Source: Tritrichomonas foetus (taxonomy: Eukaryota > Parabasalia > Tritrichomonadida > Tritrichomonadidae). Taken from it: a stretch of 64,000 nucleotides of DNA. A model generated the notes under the pieces. That model was not told the origin of the DNA. It saw only the letters and a program-made list of their open reading frames with translations, and made no database searches. The position numbers and the translations under genes were made by a program. This document shows, in pieces, positions 20,001-29,871 of the stretch. The number at the start of each line of letters is the position of its first letter. Within the stretch, counting starts at the first letter, position 1. The stretch is taken from the NCBI GenBank assembly GCA_001839685.1, contig MLAK01000584.1, positions 6,626 to 70,625 of the forward strand, in the 5' to 3' direction.

Positions 20001-22875
20001 GTTTCCGATTTGGTTCAGAATCCATGAGATCCATCCAAATGAAATTTTTCACCGAAAAACTAGATGACGCTGAAGCCATTGACTCATCTGCAGCTTCAAT
20101 ACTTCTTGGAGACATTGTATTTAACAATTTAGGAGAATTTAAACTTTGCCCCTCATTCTTTATAGAATTATCTTTGATATTATCTTTTATATTGTTATTG
20201 ATATTGTTTTCGCTGGTGTCAAAAATGAAGTTATCAATTTCACTTGCAATTGAATTTTCGATGATTTCTTGATCTATTTTTTCATTTATGGGATCTTTCA
20301 GAATTTGAGGCGGGTTTACAGTATTAGTGGAATTTTTATTGTCAATATTATCATTTCGATTGGAAGATTCAGAGTTCTTGTTTGATTTTCCATTAGTTGT
20401 GGTGTTGTAGTTTTCGACCTCTTGAGAGAAGCCGACTTTTGTTTGTTTTCGAGTTGGAATTTTATCAAGTGATTCAGATGAAGAAGAAGATGATGATAAA
20501 ATTATGACGGAACTTGATTTATATGATTTTGATAAATTCTGTAATTCGTCATTTTTATTCTTTGTTAAATCGGGGATTTCGTCTTCTTCTTCACTTTCTT
20601 CTTCTTCAGTTTCATATTCAGTTTCTTCACTTATTTCAAAACTGGATTTACTTTTATTTTTGCTATTTTGATTTTGATTTAGTTTATTTTGATTTTCGTT
20701 TGAATTTTTTTCGTCAGGGAAATTTTCATTTTCAATATCTGTTAAATTTTGAATTTCTTCAATACTTATACTCTCTTCTTCGAAATAATTTTTTTCTTCT
20801 TCTGCGAAAGCATCATGAATTGAAGAGTTTTCTTCAAAGCCTGGTTTTTTATCCACATTATCATCATTTTTATCATTTTCTTTATTTTTTGCTTCGTCAT
20901 CAGAAGAAGATGAAGACAAAGAAATGCTTATATTTTTGATCGGTGTTTTAACAAAATTTTGGTGATTTAAATTATTATTAACGAATTCATCATCAGTTTC
21001 AAAAGAGTTATCTGAAGACGTTTTTGCATTATTGTCGGTTTTTTCTTTCTCTTTTTCGTCGTCTGAAGATTCTGTCGAGTATTCAGAATATAATTCGTTA
21101 TTTTCCCGAATCGAATCGTTTTCCACTGAGTTTGAATGGCTTCCTGATTGCCATGATGACATTCTGTTTTGGTTTTTTGCCGCGTTTTCGTCTTCTTGCT
21201 CTTTTCCTGAGCTCGAAGTAAATTTTGTGGACCGTTTATTTTCGTTTTCTTCAAGTGTTTCTCCTTCACCAGAATTTCGTTCATAAATACTAGATATAGG
21301 AATGTTATCACTTAGTGATATCATTTCAAGAGAATCTGTTGAACTATTTAATAATTCATCAGATTTGAGAGCGTCTGATTCAACTTCTGATAGTTTGTTT
21401 GATTTATTAGAATTATTTATATCTATGTGATGAGATTTTTGTGATAAAAATGCGGAATTTTGTTGAATGATATCTTCAACATATGGCATCGAATCGGATT
21501 CGGAAAGAACCATTGGATATTTTTGACAGCTTTGTGTGGACTCACTGACATCTAACTGTTCGATAGAATTATCAGATGATGATGAATAAGTAAGATCGTC
21601 CAATGATTCGATTGTAGCAAATCGATCTTTCAAGTTATCAATTACTTCTTCTTCTTCTGACACATCTTCCATCATTATTTTCTCTGTTATTTCTTCTCCT
21701 AACTCTTCTTCTTCTTCTATTTCAACCAGTAATTCTTCTTCGTTTTTATCAAGATGAATTTCTATCAGTATTTCTTTTTCTTCAACCAAAATATTTTTTT
21801 CTGATTCTGAATAATTTTCTTCTTCCTCTTCTTCTTCGATTAGAATCACTGTTGCAGTTCTATCGATAATGTTTGCATCTTTATCTGTCAAATCAACTTT
21901 TGTTACTGGTTGTTCTTCTTTTTCTTCAAAAACATCATCGGAAAAGAGAGTATTTTGTTTAGGCCTTAAAGATTCATCATCACTCTTAGCAGATACTCCA
22001 TCATCAAAAATATCTGTTTCGTTTCTCTCTAATATAAGACTGTTTGATCGAGCTTTTGTCCGAAAGAGAGGATTACTTGCGTCAGGACTGTCTATAATTT
22101 TGGGTTTTGAAAACAAAGCAGCGAATTTTGGACTAACAGATTCTACTTTTAGCTTTAAAGAGTCCAAAAAACTGAGTTTTTCATTACTTTTATCCAAATC
22201 CTGACTTCCATTGTCATTGTTGTCTATTTTATTTTTGTCATCATCAGCATTTTCGATTTCATCATTTTTAATGTTCTTATTTTCTATTTCTTCATCATTT
22301 AGAGTATTTAATTTCTGAATTTCATTTTGTCTTTCAATATTTTTGATGGCTGATGACAATGAAATGTCTAACAAATCTCCAACATAAGAATTTAGTCGAT
22401 CTTTTATATTTTCGACTCCATTAATTGCTATTTCTGTTCTGGACAAATGAAAAGTGCCTCTTTCTTTGATTTCATTTGGAGGGAACCCATAAAATGCAGA
22501 TTGAAGTGTTCCTATATGTGCTGATGCCACTTCTCCGATAAATAAATTATCTATATTGTGACTTATGGATGCTTCAATATCTTTTGAGGAATATTGTGAT
22601 TGTTTTTTTCTTTTATGTTTGTTCAATTTATCTTTATCTTTTTTCTTTCTTTTATGATGATGTTTATGTGTTTTTTGTTTGTTAGAGTGCTTCTTTTTGC
22701 TTGTTTTATCAAATGATATCTTGTTTTCATTATTTTCTTCTTTAAAACTTGAAACTTTTAGAATACCATTCTTTTCACTTTCTGTTTGCGAAGATGACGA
22801 AGAAGAAGATGATTCACTACTTGATTCATCTTTTTGCTGTGTTTTTTTGGCTTTAAATGATCTTTCTCCATTCAT
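17059..22875 (-). CDS. very large charged, Ser-rich disordered protein, probably nuclear
   Basis: An unbroken 1938-residue frame from the ATG at 22875. Residues 1-90 combine a Ser run with a Lys/His-rich stretch (KHHHKRKKKDKDK), a strong nuclear-localisation candidate. The middle is dominated by Glu, Asp, Ser and Asn with many runs such as EEEEEEE. The C-terminal half alternates Arg/Lys-Ser-Pro segments (for example RRIPRRTVS) with acidic patches and short coiled stretches near the end. I recognise no folded domain. Many SP and RRxS sites suggest heavy phosphorylation. It could be a chromatin, RNA-processing or cytoskeletal scaffold; the sequence does not decide. The gap to the next gene is about 680 bp and both point outward from it. 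TCATT lies about 24 bases upstream of the start. Confidence 0.85.
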   Translation of the reverse strand: MNGERSFKAKKTQQKDESSSESSSSSSSSQTESEKNGILKVSSFKEENNENKISFDKTSKKKHSNKQKTHKHHHKRKKKDKDKLNKHKRKKQSQYSSKDIEASISHNIDNLFIGEVASAHIGTLQSAFYGFPPNEIKERGTFHLSRTEIAINGVENIKDRLNSYVGDLLDISLSSAIKNIERQNEIQKLNTLNDEEIENKNIKNDEIENADDDKNKIDNNDNGSQDLDKSNEKLSFLDSLKLKVESVSPKFAALFSKPKIIDSPDASNPLFRTKARSNSLILERNETDIFDDGVSAKSDDESLRPKQNTLFSDDVFEEKEEQPVTKVDLTDKDANIIDRTATVILIEEEEEEENYSESEKNILVEEKEILIEIHLDKNEEELLVEIEEEEELGEEITEKIMMEDVSEEEEVIDNLKDRFATIESLDDLTYSSSSDNSIEQLDVSESTQSCQKYPMVLSESDSMPYVEDIIQQNSAFLSQKSHHIDINNSNKSNKLSEVESDALKSDELLNSSTDSLEMISLSDNIPISSIYERNSGEGETLEENENKRSTKFTSSSGKEQEDENAAKNQNRMSSWQSGSHSNSVENDSIRENNELYSEYSTESSDDEKEKEKTDNNAKTSSDNSFETDDEFVNNNLNHQNFVKTPIKNISISLSSSSSDDEAKNKENDKNDDNVDKKPGFEENSSIHDAFAEEEKNYFEEESISIEEIQNLTDIENENFPDEKNSNENQNKLNQNQNSKNKSKSSFEISEETEYETEEEESEEEDEIPDLTKNKNDELQNLSKSYKSSSVIILSSSSSSSESLDKIPTRKQTKVGFSQEVENYNTTTNGKSNKNSESSNRNDNIDNKNSTNTVNPPQILKDPINEKIDQEIIENSIASEIDNFIFDTSENNINNNIKDNIKDNSIKNEGQSLNSPKLLNTMSPRSIEAADESMASASSSFSVKNFIWMDLMDSEPNRKLNSAYQRSKSTNSILQKGDTLEFDEKGNVQEQTTATMESTPPDSPKFQQKLQNQFNQNQPQLSHLPNTDLKSGNLEKPQISPKKRFDWSHYAFTFEAPIKPYSSEQSTPTKEFDDTFRNRHAATSERPIRRMSSSSAQHLRPYRTLRVRKNQKRLELNLDDSDEYSSEDENQNNKTKPKINSKINSKVNLKTPQNSSLHSKQYKIQYDYYDYDEEEDIYSYKKGSLSNFTPIPGKQKLSRKRRHSSSNVSNHASSKKHSPMKENIENEPRRKKRRSNSSPKTQSDNESAKSQHATKSSKSAKVSPPKEEMNTNLRSAPLRRRGQASSVSGDSKIINDLKVNSSFITPKGVKYSTAKPIKTPLRRSRSAQKKVTPKSSILSDDEANNEPKRRSPKRPPPKISNFDVDQLEYEELMKNKLDSNKPNKEKPSKSPKNKSSETEKENEPKLNPRNKSQIKPIDEKKENQKESNKQKNSSKRSRSSSASSKASPNSKNGNKSETKPTKEQNEVKTSKVSKSSQETKDHSSSSPRKIKSRNESIDSVKKVPETVSSRRKPSPGNKSDSGNIRRRVPVSIPHQRTFDSDSAATRPRRIPRRTVSADDFYDDNDDDFIPANKQHENRRVRHHALPHRSSSLNRRRTRSSHGSNSDRDIDDSDFSDGFSSSSIVAPLTPTGFSRRRLSPFKRDFQHFNYAPEQGRTAGGGKSLNVIVVVDKDAQLTPQLIRSLNEIGLTQSDNLEYENRPQIRSKRTKQMNMMFDSDASSSKKPIRHKNYPLHKNNSKAKYQLDEYESDSDNENENKKLNRKTGKGRRQESVKPSNQRRPRLTSIGVEATPQALLRESKQESLKNNESNSKRFITRETIREKDDEKNGNQQAPNLISSLHADSEALPSRVRRIASVKIEPIARRHAGRGIEKNENVVTKYLSGQLDNALRQCFSGPQSPSSEHTRRDRSGFNFEKLFEEAEKNQARKNQQRKNRQENHH

Positions 22876-23554
22876 TTTCTTCGCTATTCGTGAAAAATGA
22901 AATACGAAATTTAAAACAATTTTAAGAATTTATTCTTTGATTATTTCGTTTTGTGGAGCATTCATAAGATAAAAAACTATACTATTATCTCAATTGTATT
23001 TATGGTATTTATAAAACATGATGATAGTGTTATGAAATATAGTAGTTGAGTGTAAAACGAAATTAGAATTTCCGCGGGGAATTCACAACTTGCGAACATT
23101 ATTTCGGAAATATTATCAAATACAATAATGATATTTATATCCACAACATAATTAGAAAACAGAGAGAAAAATTAATTGTGATAATATCACATAATTTCCG
23201 TTAATTTTTTATTGATATTGTTATAGTAACTCATAAATCCATATTAAATTCGGACGAATTCTATATTATAATCAATAAAACCGATTTTACCCAAAATTAT
23301 CATATTAAAAGAGAATTAAAAAATGGAAGATTATCAAATTCTTAAAAAATTAAATAATATTATATTTATCTTGATAAAGTTTCATGTTAATATCAATTTA
23401 TGCCCTCATTAATAGAATGATTGTAATTTACCTGAGATATAGCAAATTTTTATTTTTCTGAGCTTTATTTTTGAAATTAGTCTTCCAAAACCGCGCAAAA
23501 TTAAATCTAAACGGCAAAAAAAAACAAATTCAAGAAATTTTGCAAACAGATTTC
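22876..23554. other. divergent promoter region between two long genes
   Basis: About 680 bp separate the two outward-facing starts (22875 and 23555). AT-rich with no coding frame. The minus side carries TCATTTTTCACG about 20 bases before the 22875 start. Confidence 0.5.
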
Positions 23555-26398
23555 ATGCTTCCTTTTTCTCCAATTTCCAATGCATCATCGGGAATCTCTG
23601 CACTTGAAACCAATTTGCAAAATGCGCAAATGAGAATGAATCATTTCCCTGAAAATTACCAAATAAATTCAAATTTAAATTCACACGTTTATTCGCCCCG
23701 CAAAAACAACATTTCAATCCCATCAGACCCATCCTCGCTATCGTCGTCGATTGATAATCAGCAGCAGCCTCGTGGATATGCAAATATTAAATCGCAGAAA
23801 CAAAAAGAAGTTATTAATCATCTTGAAATTCAAATTAAGTCTTTCATTTCTTTCGTTAATGCGGAATGTGGCCAGAATTTTGATGACCTTGACAGTGTTG
23901 GAAGATTTGTAGTCGAATATTTCAAACCGGTTGGTCAATTGAAAAAGCTTCAAGAAAAACTGACATTTGAGAAAATGGAAAATGAGTCACTTCACATCCA
24001 ACTAGATGATTCAAAAAAGGAAATAAAGAAACACCAGAAAAAAGAAAAAGAATTAATGCTAGCATTAAAACAACTTAGAGAATATACAAAAACTCAAGAA
24101 TCTGAAGTTGCCAAACAATGCTCTGAAATTAATCGACTTAAACTTAAAGTATCAAAGAATCAAACCTTTCCTGTTGAATTTCCAGTAAAAAATATAAATG
24201 TTGAAAATAATTTTCCATTGAATCAAATTGAATCATTAATCAATCAACAAGCCAATGAAATAGCCAATTTGTCTGAACAAAGAAATACCATGATAAAAAA
24301 TTATCAAATTCTTGAATCACTCACAAAAATACCTTATGAGGTACCAAAACCTGTTAAAATTGAGAAAATAGAACCAGTTTCTTTAAATTTACAAGATAAT
24401 GGTGCACAAACTGAAACAATTCCACAACCTAAACAACAAAATACAAATCAAAAACAAAATATTCAAAATAAACATAATGAAGAAATTTTAAGTGCTGTTT
24501 ATAATTGTTTACAAAGTGTTGTTGCTTCTTCCTTGCCAACATCGATGAATTCGAATTCTAATGAAATTTCTTCAGCATCATCAAGTGATTTGAAATATCT
24601 ATTACTTACTCAAATCACAAAGATCAATCGATATATTGATGATCATTCGATTTGTATTCAAAAACCAGATTTACAGTTTTTAAATATTATAAATGATGAA
24701 GATTTGAAAGAAACTCCACTTTTTGATGCTTTTACTGCAGTTGTCAATATTCTAAATATTATTCTCTCTCTTGAAAAAGAACCAAAAACAGTTTTAGTTG
24801 AAGACCAAGAACTCAAACAAAGACATGAAGATGTAAAAAGTGAGCTCATTGTTCTTCAAAATCAACTTTGTTCCCTTCTTAAATGTAAACAACCCAACAT
24901 CATCTCAAAATTAACAACAACATTAGATAATACTAGAAAACTTAGAAATGAATATAAGCTTATTCAAAATCAAGTAAGATCACTTACCCATGATGTTCAA
25001 TCATTCGAAGATTTTATTAAAAATCTCAAGCAAAAGCACAAAAGAGATGAAAAACGATTTACTCATTTAGCCAAAAAACTTTTAGATGATCTAACTGTTT
25101 CTATTGAACGACAAATGAATAACTACAATGATCTTATAAAGAAATTGAATTATAAAATTGATTCCACTAAAGTTGCAGTTTTTAAACTCAAAGAGCAAAT
25201 GAAACAAGAAAAGTTAAACACTGAAAAAATTATTGAAAGCAAAAATGCGATGCTTCAAAATAAAACATCTGAATTAGAACGAATTTATCATTTACGTGAG
25301 ATAGAAACAAAAGAAAAAGATGAAATCATTTCTCTCCAACAAAAGAAAGTTGATTCCTTAAATGAAAAATTATCTCAGCAAAAACATAATAATCAAAACT
25401 TCCAAGATGAATTGGATACACTCAATAATGAAAGAGATACTGTCTTTTCGAAATTAATGGCGAAAAATAAGAAATTATCAGGAGAAATTGAAAAACAAAA
25501 GAAAGAAAAATTTGAAGAAATTGAAAACTTGCGAAAAATCATGCAAGAAAAACTTAATGATATTGAAAAGCGTAACCAATTTTTAATCAGTGAAAATTCG
25601 AAAAGTAAAGCTTCTGAACAAACAATGAAAATGAGAATTGAAGAAATTAATCGACAACTTCAACTTGAAAAGAATCACTTTGATGCAAAAGTTTCTTTAA
25701 TGACAGCCAAAGCTCAACATACAGTTGACAACATTCGTTCTGAATTTATCGGAATTTTATCAGAAATTGCTTCCAAACTTGGAATTGAATATGATACAAA
25801 TTCTACTCAATTAACAACTGCAGTAACAACAGTTTTAGAAAAGCTTGATGAAAAAATGAAAAATGAACCATTCCTTCAAGATGCATTGAGTGCCCGATCT
25901 TATTATGGTATTCCTCCAAATCAATCGCTTTTAGATATAATTCAAAAATGTAATAATGATATTGCTGCCCAGAAGAAAGAGTTAGATTCTTACGAAGAAG
26001 AAAAAGACAATGAATTTGGGAAAATGAAGAAAGAATTATTACAATTACAAAATGCTTCCCAAAGAGCAAATGAATGGAGGTTTTGGTCAATTTCTTTACT
26101 AAAACAAATCAAAGATATTGTTGATCCAAATTATCCAGAAAAACTCGCACGAAAGGAAATCGAAGAAATTCTTCTCTTTTCACTTCGTGAGAAATCTACA
26201 ATACAAAAACTTGATTGCTTAAGAAGAGAAAAATCTATTATTAAAAATTACTACCATTTCCTTGAACCATCAACAAGATGGAAGTGGAACGTCAAATCTG
26301 CTCGTCCAATAATTATTGCAGTTATATGTGCCAAGAGAATCATCAGGCAAAGTGGTACACTTCCTGTTTCCCAGGTTTATCGAGCAAAAGTTAAATAA
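23555..26398 (+). CDS. long coiled-coil protein (947 residues), unrecognised
   Basis: The open frame extends upstream to 23471 but only through a TTG; the first ATG is at 23555 and is preferred. The first 70 residues are Ser/Asn/Pro-rich. About 80-160 form a helical block (IKSFISFVNAECG). From about 140 to the end the protein is mostly heptad-rich Lys/Glu/Gln/Leu coiled coil, broken by Gln/Asn-rich linkers near 320-340. The last 100 residues turn basic (RPIIIAVICAKRII). The pattern fits a cytoskeletal or centrosomal/basal-body rod such as trichomonads use in their complex skeleton, but I see no diagnostic motif. It shares its upstream region with the divergent gene at 17059-22875 and faces the TCAF-like gene tail to tail across 268 bp. 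Confidence 0.85.
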   Translation: MLPFSPISNASSGISALETNLQNAQMRMNHFPENYQINSNLNSHVYSPRKNNISIPSDPSSLSSSIDNQQQPRGYANIKSQKQKEVINHLEIQIKSFISFVNAECGQNFDDLDSVGRFVVEYFKPVGQLKKLQEKLTFEKMENESLHIQLDDSKKEIKKHQKKEKELMLALKQLREYTKTQESEVAKQCSEINRLKLKVSKNQTFPVEFPVKNINVENNFPLNQIESLINQQANEIANLSEQRNTMIKNYQILESLTKIPYEVPKPVKIEKIEPVSLNLQDNGAQTETIPQPKQQNTNQKQNIQNKHNEEILSAVYNCLQSVVASSLPTSMNSNSNEISSASSSDLKYLLLTQITKINRYIDDHSICIQKPDLQFLNIINDEDLKETPLFDAFTAVVNILNIILSLEKEPKTVLVEDQELKQRHEDVKSELIVLQNQLCSLLKCKQPNIISKLTTTLDNTRKLRNEYKLIQNQVRSLTHDVQSFEDFIKNLKQKHKRDEKRFTHLAKKLLDDLTVSIERQMNNYNDLIKKLNYKIDSTKVAVFKLKEQMKQEKLNTEKIIESKNAMLQNKTSELERIYHLREIETKEKDEIISLQQKKVDSLNEKLSQQKHNNQNFQDELDTLNNERDTVFSKLMAKNKKLSGEIEKQKKEKFEEIENLRKIMQEKLNDIEKRNQFLISENSKSKASEQTMKMRIEEINRQLQLEKNHFDAKVSLMTAKAQHTVDNIRSEFIGILSEIASKLGIEYDTNSTQLTTAVTTVLEKLDEKMKNEPFLQDALSARSYYGIPPNQSLLDIIQKCNNDIAAQKKELDSYEEEKDNEFGKMKKELLQLQNASQRANEWRFWSISLLKQIKDIVDPNYPEKLARKEIEEILLFSLREKSTIQKLDCLRREKSIIKNYYHFLEPSTRWKWNVKSARPIIIAVICAKRIIRQSGTLPVSQVYRAKVK

Positions 26399-26666
26399 TT
26401 TGTATGTATAATTATTGTATTAATCATATGAAACTTGTTATTTTTACAATTAAAAATTATGTATGTACTTTAATTATGATATTTATTTATTTATTTGAAA
26501 ATCTTTATTTACATTATTTGAATTCTCACTTAAGATTACGTTTGGAAGAATAATATTCACCAACTTTCATTATCACACTTGCGATGGCAAGTAAATCGAC
26601 CAGAAAAATTATGCCTACAAAGAAATAAGATTCGTAATATAAATAAATAATAATAATATAATATAT

Positions 26667-28907
26667 TTACACAATTTCTGTCGCTGATGCTAAGGCTTCT
26701 GTTAATTGATATGTATTTAAACTTGTTGAAGAATAAGTCATAATCATATGCCCAGATATACTTTGCATTGAAAATGACTCTTTTAGAAGTTCATGTGAAT
26801 AGTCTTGTGTATCTAATGATAGTTTCTGAACAAATATTTTCCAAAGCGATATGGAATTCTGGTTAGGATATACAGATGCTTCCCTAGCTTTAAGAAAGGC
26901 CTTTACTAAAGCATTCTTATTATTTTCGTTATAAATTCTATATAGTACTTCAAACAATTCTGGCGGAGCAACTAAAGAATACTGGAGTGGGTCACAATTT
27001 TTCCAAGTGTTTTTAAATGCATGTATTGCTGCAATTGTTGCAAATGATTCGATCATTGGGTGTTCAAAAATACCTGTCGGCATTGACATCATTCCAATGT
27101 AAGTTAAAAACAAAAAGAGTTCTGTTGATGGTTCTGAATTGTTCATTAAAATTCCATCAATCATTGATATATCGAACACAATTGGATAACCCAAAACAGG
27201 TGAGCCTTCATTTAATTCTACATCAAACACGACTCGAAATAGTCTGAGTGATTCATCTGATGTAAAAGTTAATACTCTCGCGACAATAGAATCAATAAAA
27301 TCACATGTATCTTGTAAATCCGCAATCATATCCATTTTTGATGTAGGCAAAGTAAAAATAACAAATTGTGTTTCTATTTCTCCCCATGGTGTTTTCATAT
27401 CTCGTGATTCTTCGAATGAATCCGGAACTGATGTTAAAAATGATGTATGACGACCAATGTTTCTAAAAGTAATTTCAAAATCAATTTTTTCTTCAATGTC
27501 CACATTTTCAGCCACTATATAGACAATACCACCGAATGGAGATGCAATATTGATTGTTGTTTCTGAAAAATCAAAAACAGCTGTTACTATTGGCCAACGT
27601 TTCCATGGTCCAGAATTTGATAATATGCACTCTTTGTGAGCACCAATTTGAACTGAAATATGTGGAATATGATGTTCAAGGGTAGCTGTAGATACAACAC
27701 CTGGTGGTAAGTAAAGTCCAGTGGAAAACCATGAATCGCAATGCAATTCAACATGCGTTTTAAAATCTGCGAGTTCTAGATTTTCTCCACATTCACCAGG
27801 AAATGGCCAACTTCGATTTAAATTTTCAAAATATATAGCAGGAATGTGGCTCATCATCTCGGATATCAAAACATACGTAATTCCATGGATTAACTGTGAT
27901 CCAACTGTTGTGGATTCTGGTGATGATGCTTCAGTCGAGTCCAGAAAGTTCCAAGCAGCTTCATTTAATTGTTTAATGGAGTTGTTTTCAGTTCTCATCA
28001 TAGAAATAATGTTATATCTTAATGCTGTAACTAGAGAATCATAATCACTCATATTAATTGAATTGGGATCTTCAATTCTTTTTATATATGTTTCAACCAG
28101 TGATGGAAATGTAACTTTGTGTGCAGTGGAAAATGAACATTCAGTTTTAATACTATTTGAACTTGATGAACCAATTTGAAGCGAGCATTCTGGAATTCCA
28201 TATCCTAATTCTAGGAGTATTTTTTGCATAGGATATTCTGACGGCTCTTCCAGATTTGAGGACTCTACAAAACCACAAATTAATCCTCCTCCTCTTTGTA
28301 CATAATTTAGAAGTTCTGTTGATAATGTACATTCTGTTGTACATATAACTCCAGCATAATTTCTCCAATTATCTACTGGATCTTTAGATATGTCAGCATA
28401 TATTTCAAATACAGCAAGATTTTTCTTGATATTATTTGCTGTATTAGTTGTAACTCCTAATATTAGTACTTTAATTGTCATTCTATTCATTCCACACACA
28501 TATCGAGATATATTTTCCAGAAATGCTGATGCCTCAGTGCTAGTTTGTGTACATTCTGCTAGTAAACCAATATGACCAATCATAACAGTTTTTCCTTTTC
28601 CATACACTCCAAATGCTGCAACTGGAAGCGTAACATCTGTTGAATCACCATTTGTTAAGTATAGCTTATCTAATACTAATGGTGTAGTACATTCGTTTAA
28701 ACAAGCAATTGGTTGAATAGATGGTGTTTTTGGAATCTTTGTAATTCCTTGCAAAAGGTTCGAGTAAGAGGTTTTTAAATAGTTTGAAACATCAACTGTT
28801 ATTACTTTTTGATGACCCTGCTGAATATCATCGATTTCATCAAAGTCTAATATTGGGCGTGCATTATGTGCCGCATGGATTCGTGGCGAAGATGTCATGC
28901 ACCCCAT
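26667..28907 (-). CDS. M60/TCAF-like protein with N-terminal acylation motif; protease motif absent
   Basis: A 746-residue protein. It begins MGCMTS, a good N-myristoylation site (Gly2, Ser6) next to Cys3 for palmitoylation, so it is probably anchored to the inner face of a membrane. Around 95-115 the PVAAFGVYGKG / GHIGLL block matches the N-terminal region of TCAF (TRPM8 channel-associated factor) proteins. The C-terminal 350 residues have M60-like features (WPFPGECG, TGLYLPPG, SPFGGIVYI). The usual HExxH of M60 metallopeptidases is missing: the corresponding stretch reads IGMMSMPTGIFEHP. It is thus likely non-catalytic. By analogy with TCAF it may bind a membrane protein, which is inference. 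The next gene on the same strand begins about 960 bp away. Confidence 0.75.
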   Translation of the reverse strand: MGCMTSSPRIHAAHNARPILDFDEIDDIQQGHQKVITVDVSNYLKTSYSNLLQGITKIPKTPSIQPIACLNECTTPLVLDKLYLTNGDSTDVTLPVAAFGVYGKGKTVMIGHIGLLAECTQTSTEASAFLENISRYVCGMNRMTIKVLILGVTTNTANNIKKNLAVFEIYADISKDPVDNWRNYAGVICTTECTLSTELLNYVQRGGGLICGFVESSNLEEPSEYPMQKILLELGYGIPECSLQIGSSSSNSIKTECSFSTAHKVTFPSLVETYIKRIEDPNSINMSDYDSLVTALRYNIISMMRTENNSIKQLNEAAWNFLDSTEASSPESTTVGSQLIHGITYVLISEMMSHIPAIYFENLNRSWPFPGECGENLELADFKTHVELHCDSWFSTGLYLPPGVVSTATLEHHIPHISVQIGAHKECILSNSGPWKRWPIVTAVFDFSETTINIASPFGGIVYIVAENVDIEEKIDFEITFRNIGRHTSFLTSVPDSFEESRDMKTPWGEIETQFVIFTLPTSKMDMIADLQDTCDFIDSIVARVLTFTSDESLRLFRVVFDVELNEGSPVLGYPIVFDISMIDGILMNNSEPSTELFLFLTYIGMMSMPTGIFEHPMIESFATIAAIHAFKNTWKNCDPLQYSLVAPPELFEVLYRIYNENNKNALVKAFLKAREASVYPNQNSISLWKIFVQKLSLDTQDYSHELLKESFSMQSISGHMIMTYSSTSLNTYQLTEALASATEIV

Positions 28908-29871
28908 TGATATAACGTTTTTTCGAACACAAAATTAAAGTGTTCAAATTTCAAAAGAAATTATATTGAGAATGAAAAATTCATTTCCTGTGAATAATTA
29001 TGATCTCGCAAAGGAATACTTTTATCAAAATCTGATAGCTTTTGAAGGCTACAAAATAATCAAGATAGAATTTATTTATTTATTTCAATACACATTCATT
29101 TCCTTGCAGTAATAGTAGAATTAAAAACTTTTTAATATAGCGGTAAATTATTTTTTCCTTTTAATTTTCTGTGGGTCCGAAATATCTCAATATTTCGAAT
29201 GTTTTTTCCTTGCTATTACCAATCTATTTCACGAAATGAACGTTCGCATTTTGATAAGGAACTGGAATAATCTAATAACGTTTTCACTCAGAAACTAAAC
29301 ATAAATAAAAACACTGACAAAAAAAACTTGTTATTTTTTCTTCAAGAAATGAATGATTTTGGAGATAAAAAGTATTGAAATTCTTCATAAACACTTATAT
29401 ATTTTCTCATGAGAATATCATACTTGAGTTAAGTAACTTGACCATTATAATTCACAACAAAATATCAGATTTCCCTTTTCTTTGGGAAAAATAAATAAAT
29501 AAATAAATAATAAAGGTATAATTTCTCTGAGAAAACAGTTAACTAGAAGAACAATCAACAACAAAATATTTACTCCATAGATGTTTCACTATGTTAATAA
29601 CTATCCCTTTTATAACACTAATTCAAGACTATGAATTTTCATCTTAGAAACAAAAGTTCACTTATACATAACTTATGCATAAAGAGTTGTTAATTGGAAC
29701 TAATTTTGATAGATATTCGCATTAACAAATTGAGGAAAATGGTGATATCTATTTTTCTCAGATCATACAAAAAAAAGTTTTGTAAGAATAAAGGTATGGA
29801 TTTAACATATCAATGTATTACAGTGGAAAACAATACTCCGAAATCAATTTTACTAGATACAAATTCATTCT
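28908..29871. other. gene-free AT-rich stretch
   Basis: Holds an (AAAT)n tract near 29490-29515 and no convincing ORF; the plus 61-codon ORF at 29694-29879 starts late and has no family resemblance. Confidence 0.5.
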
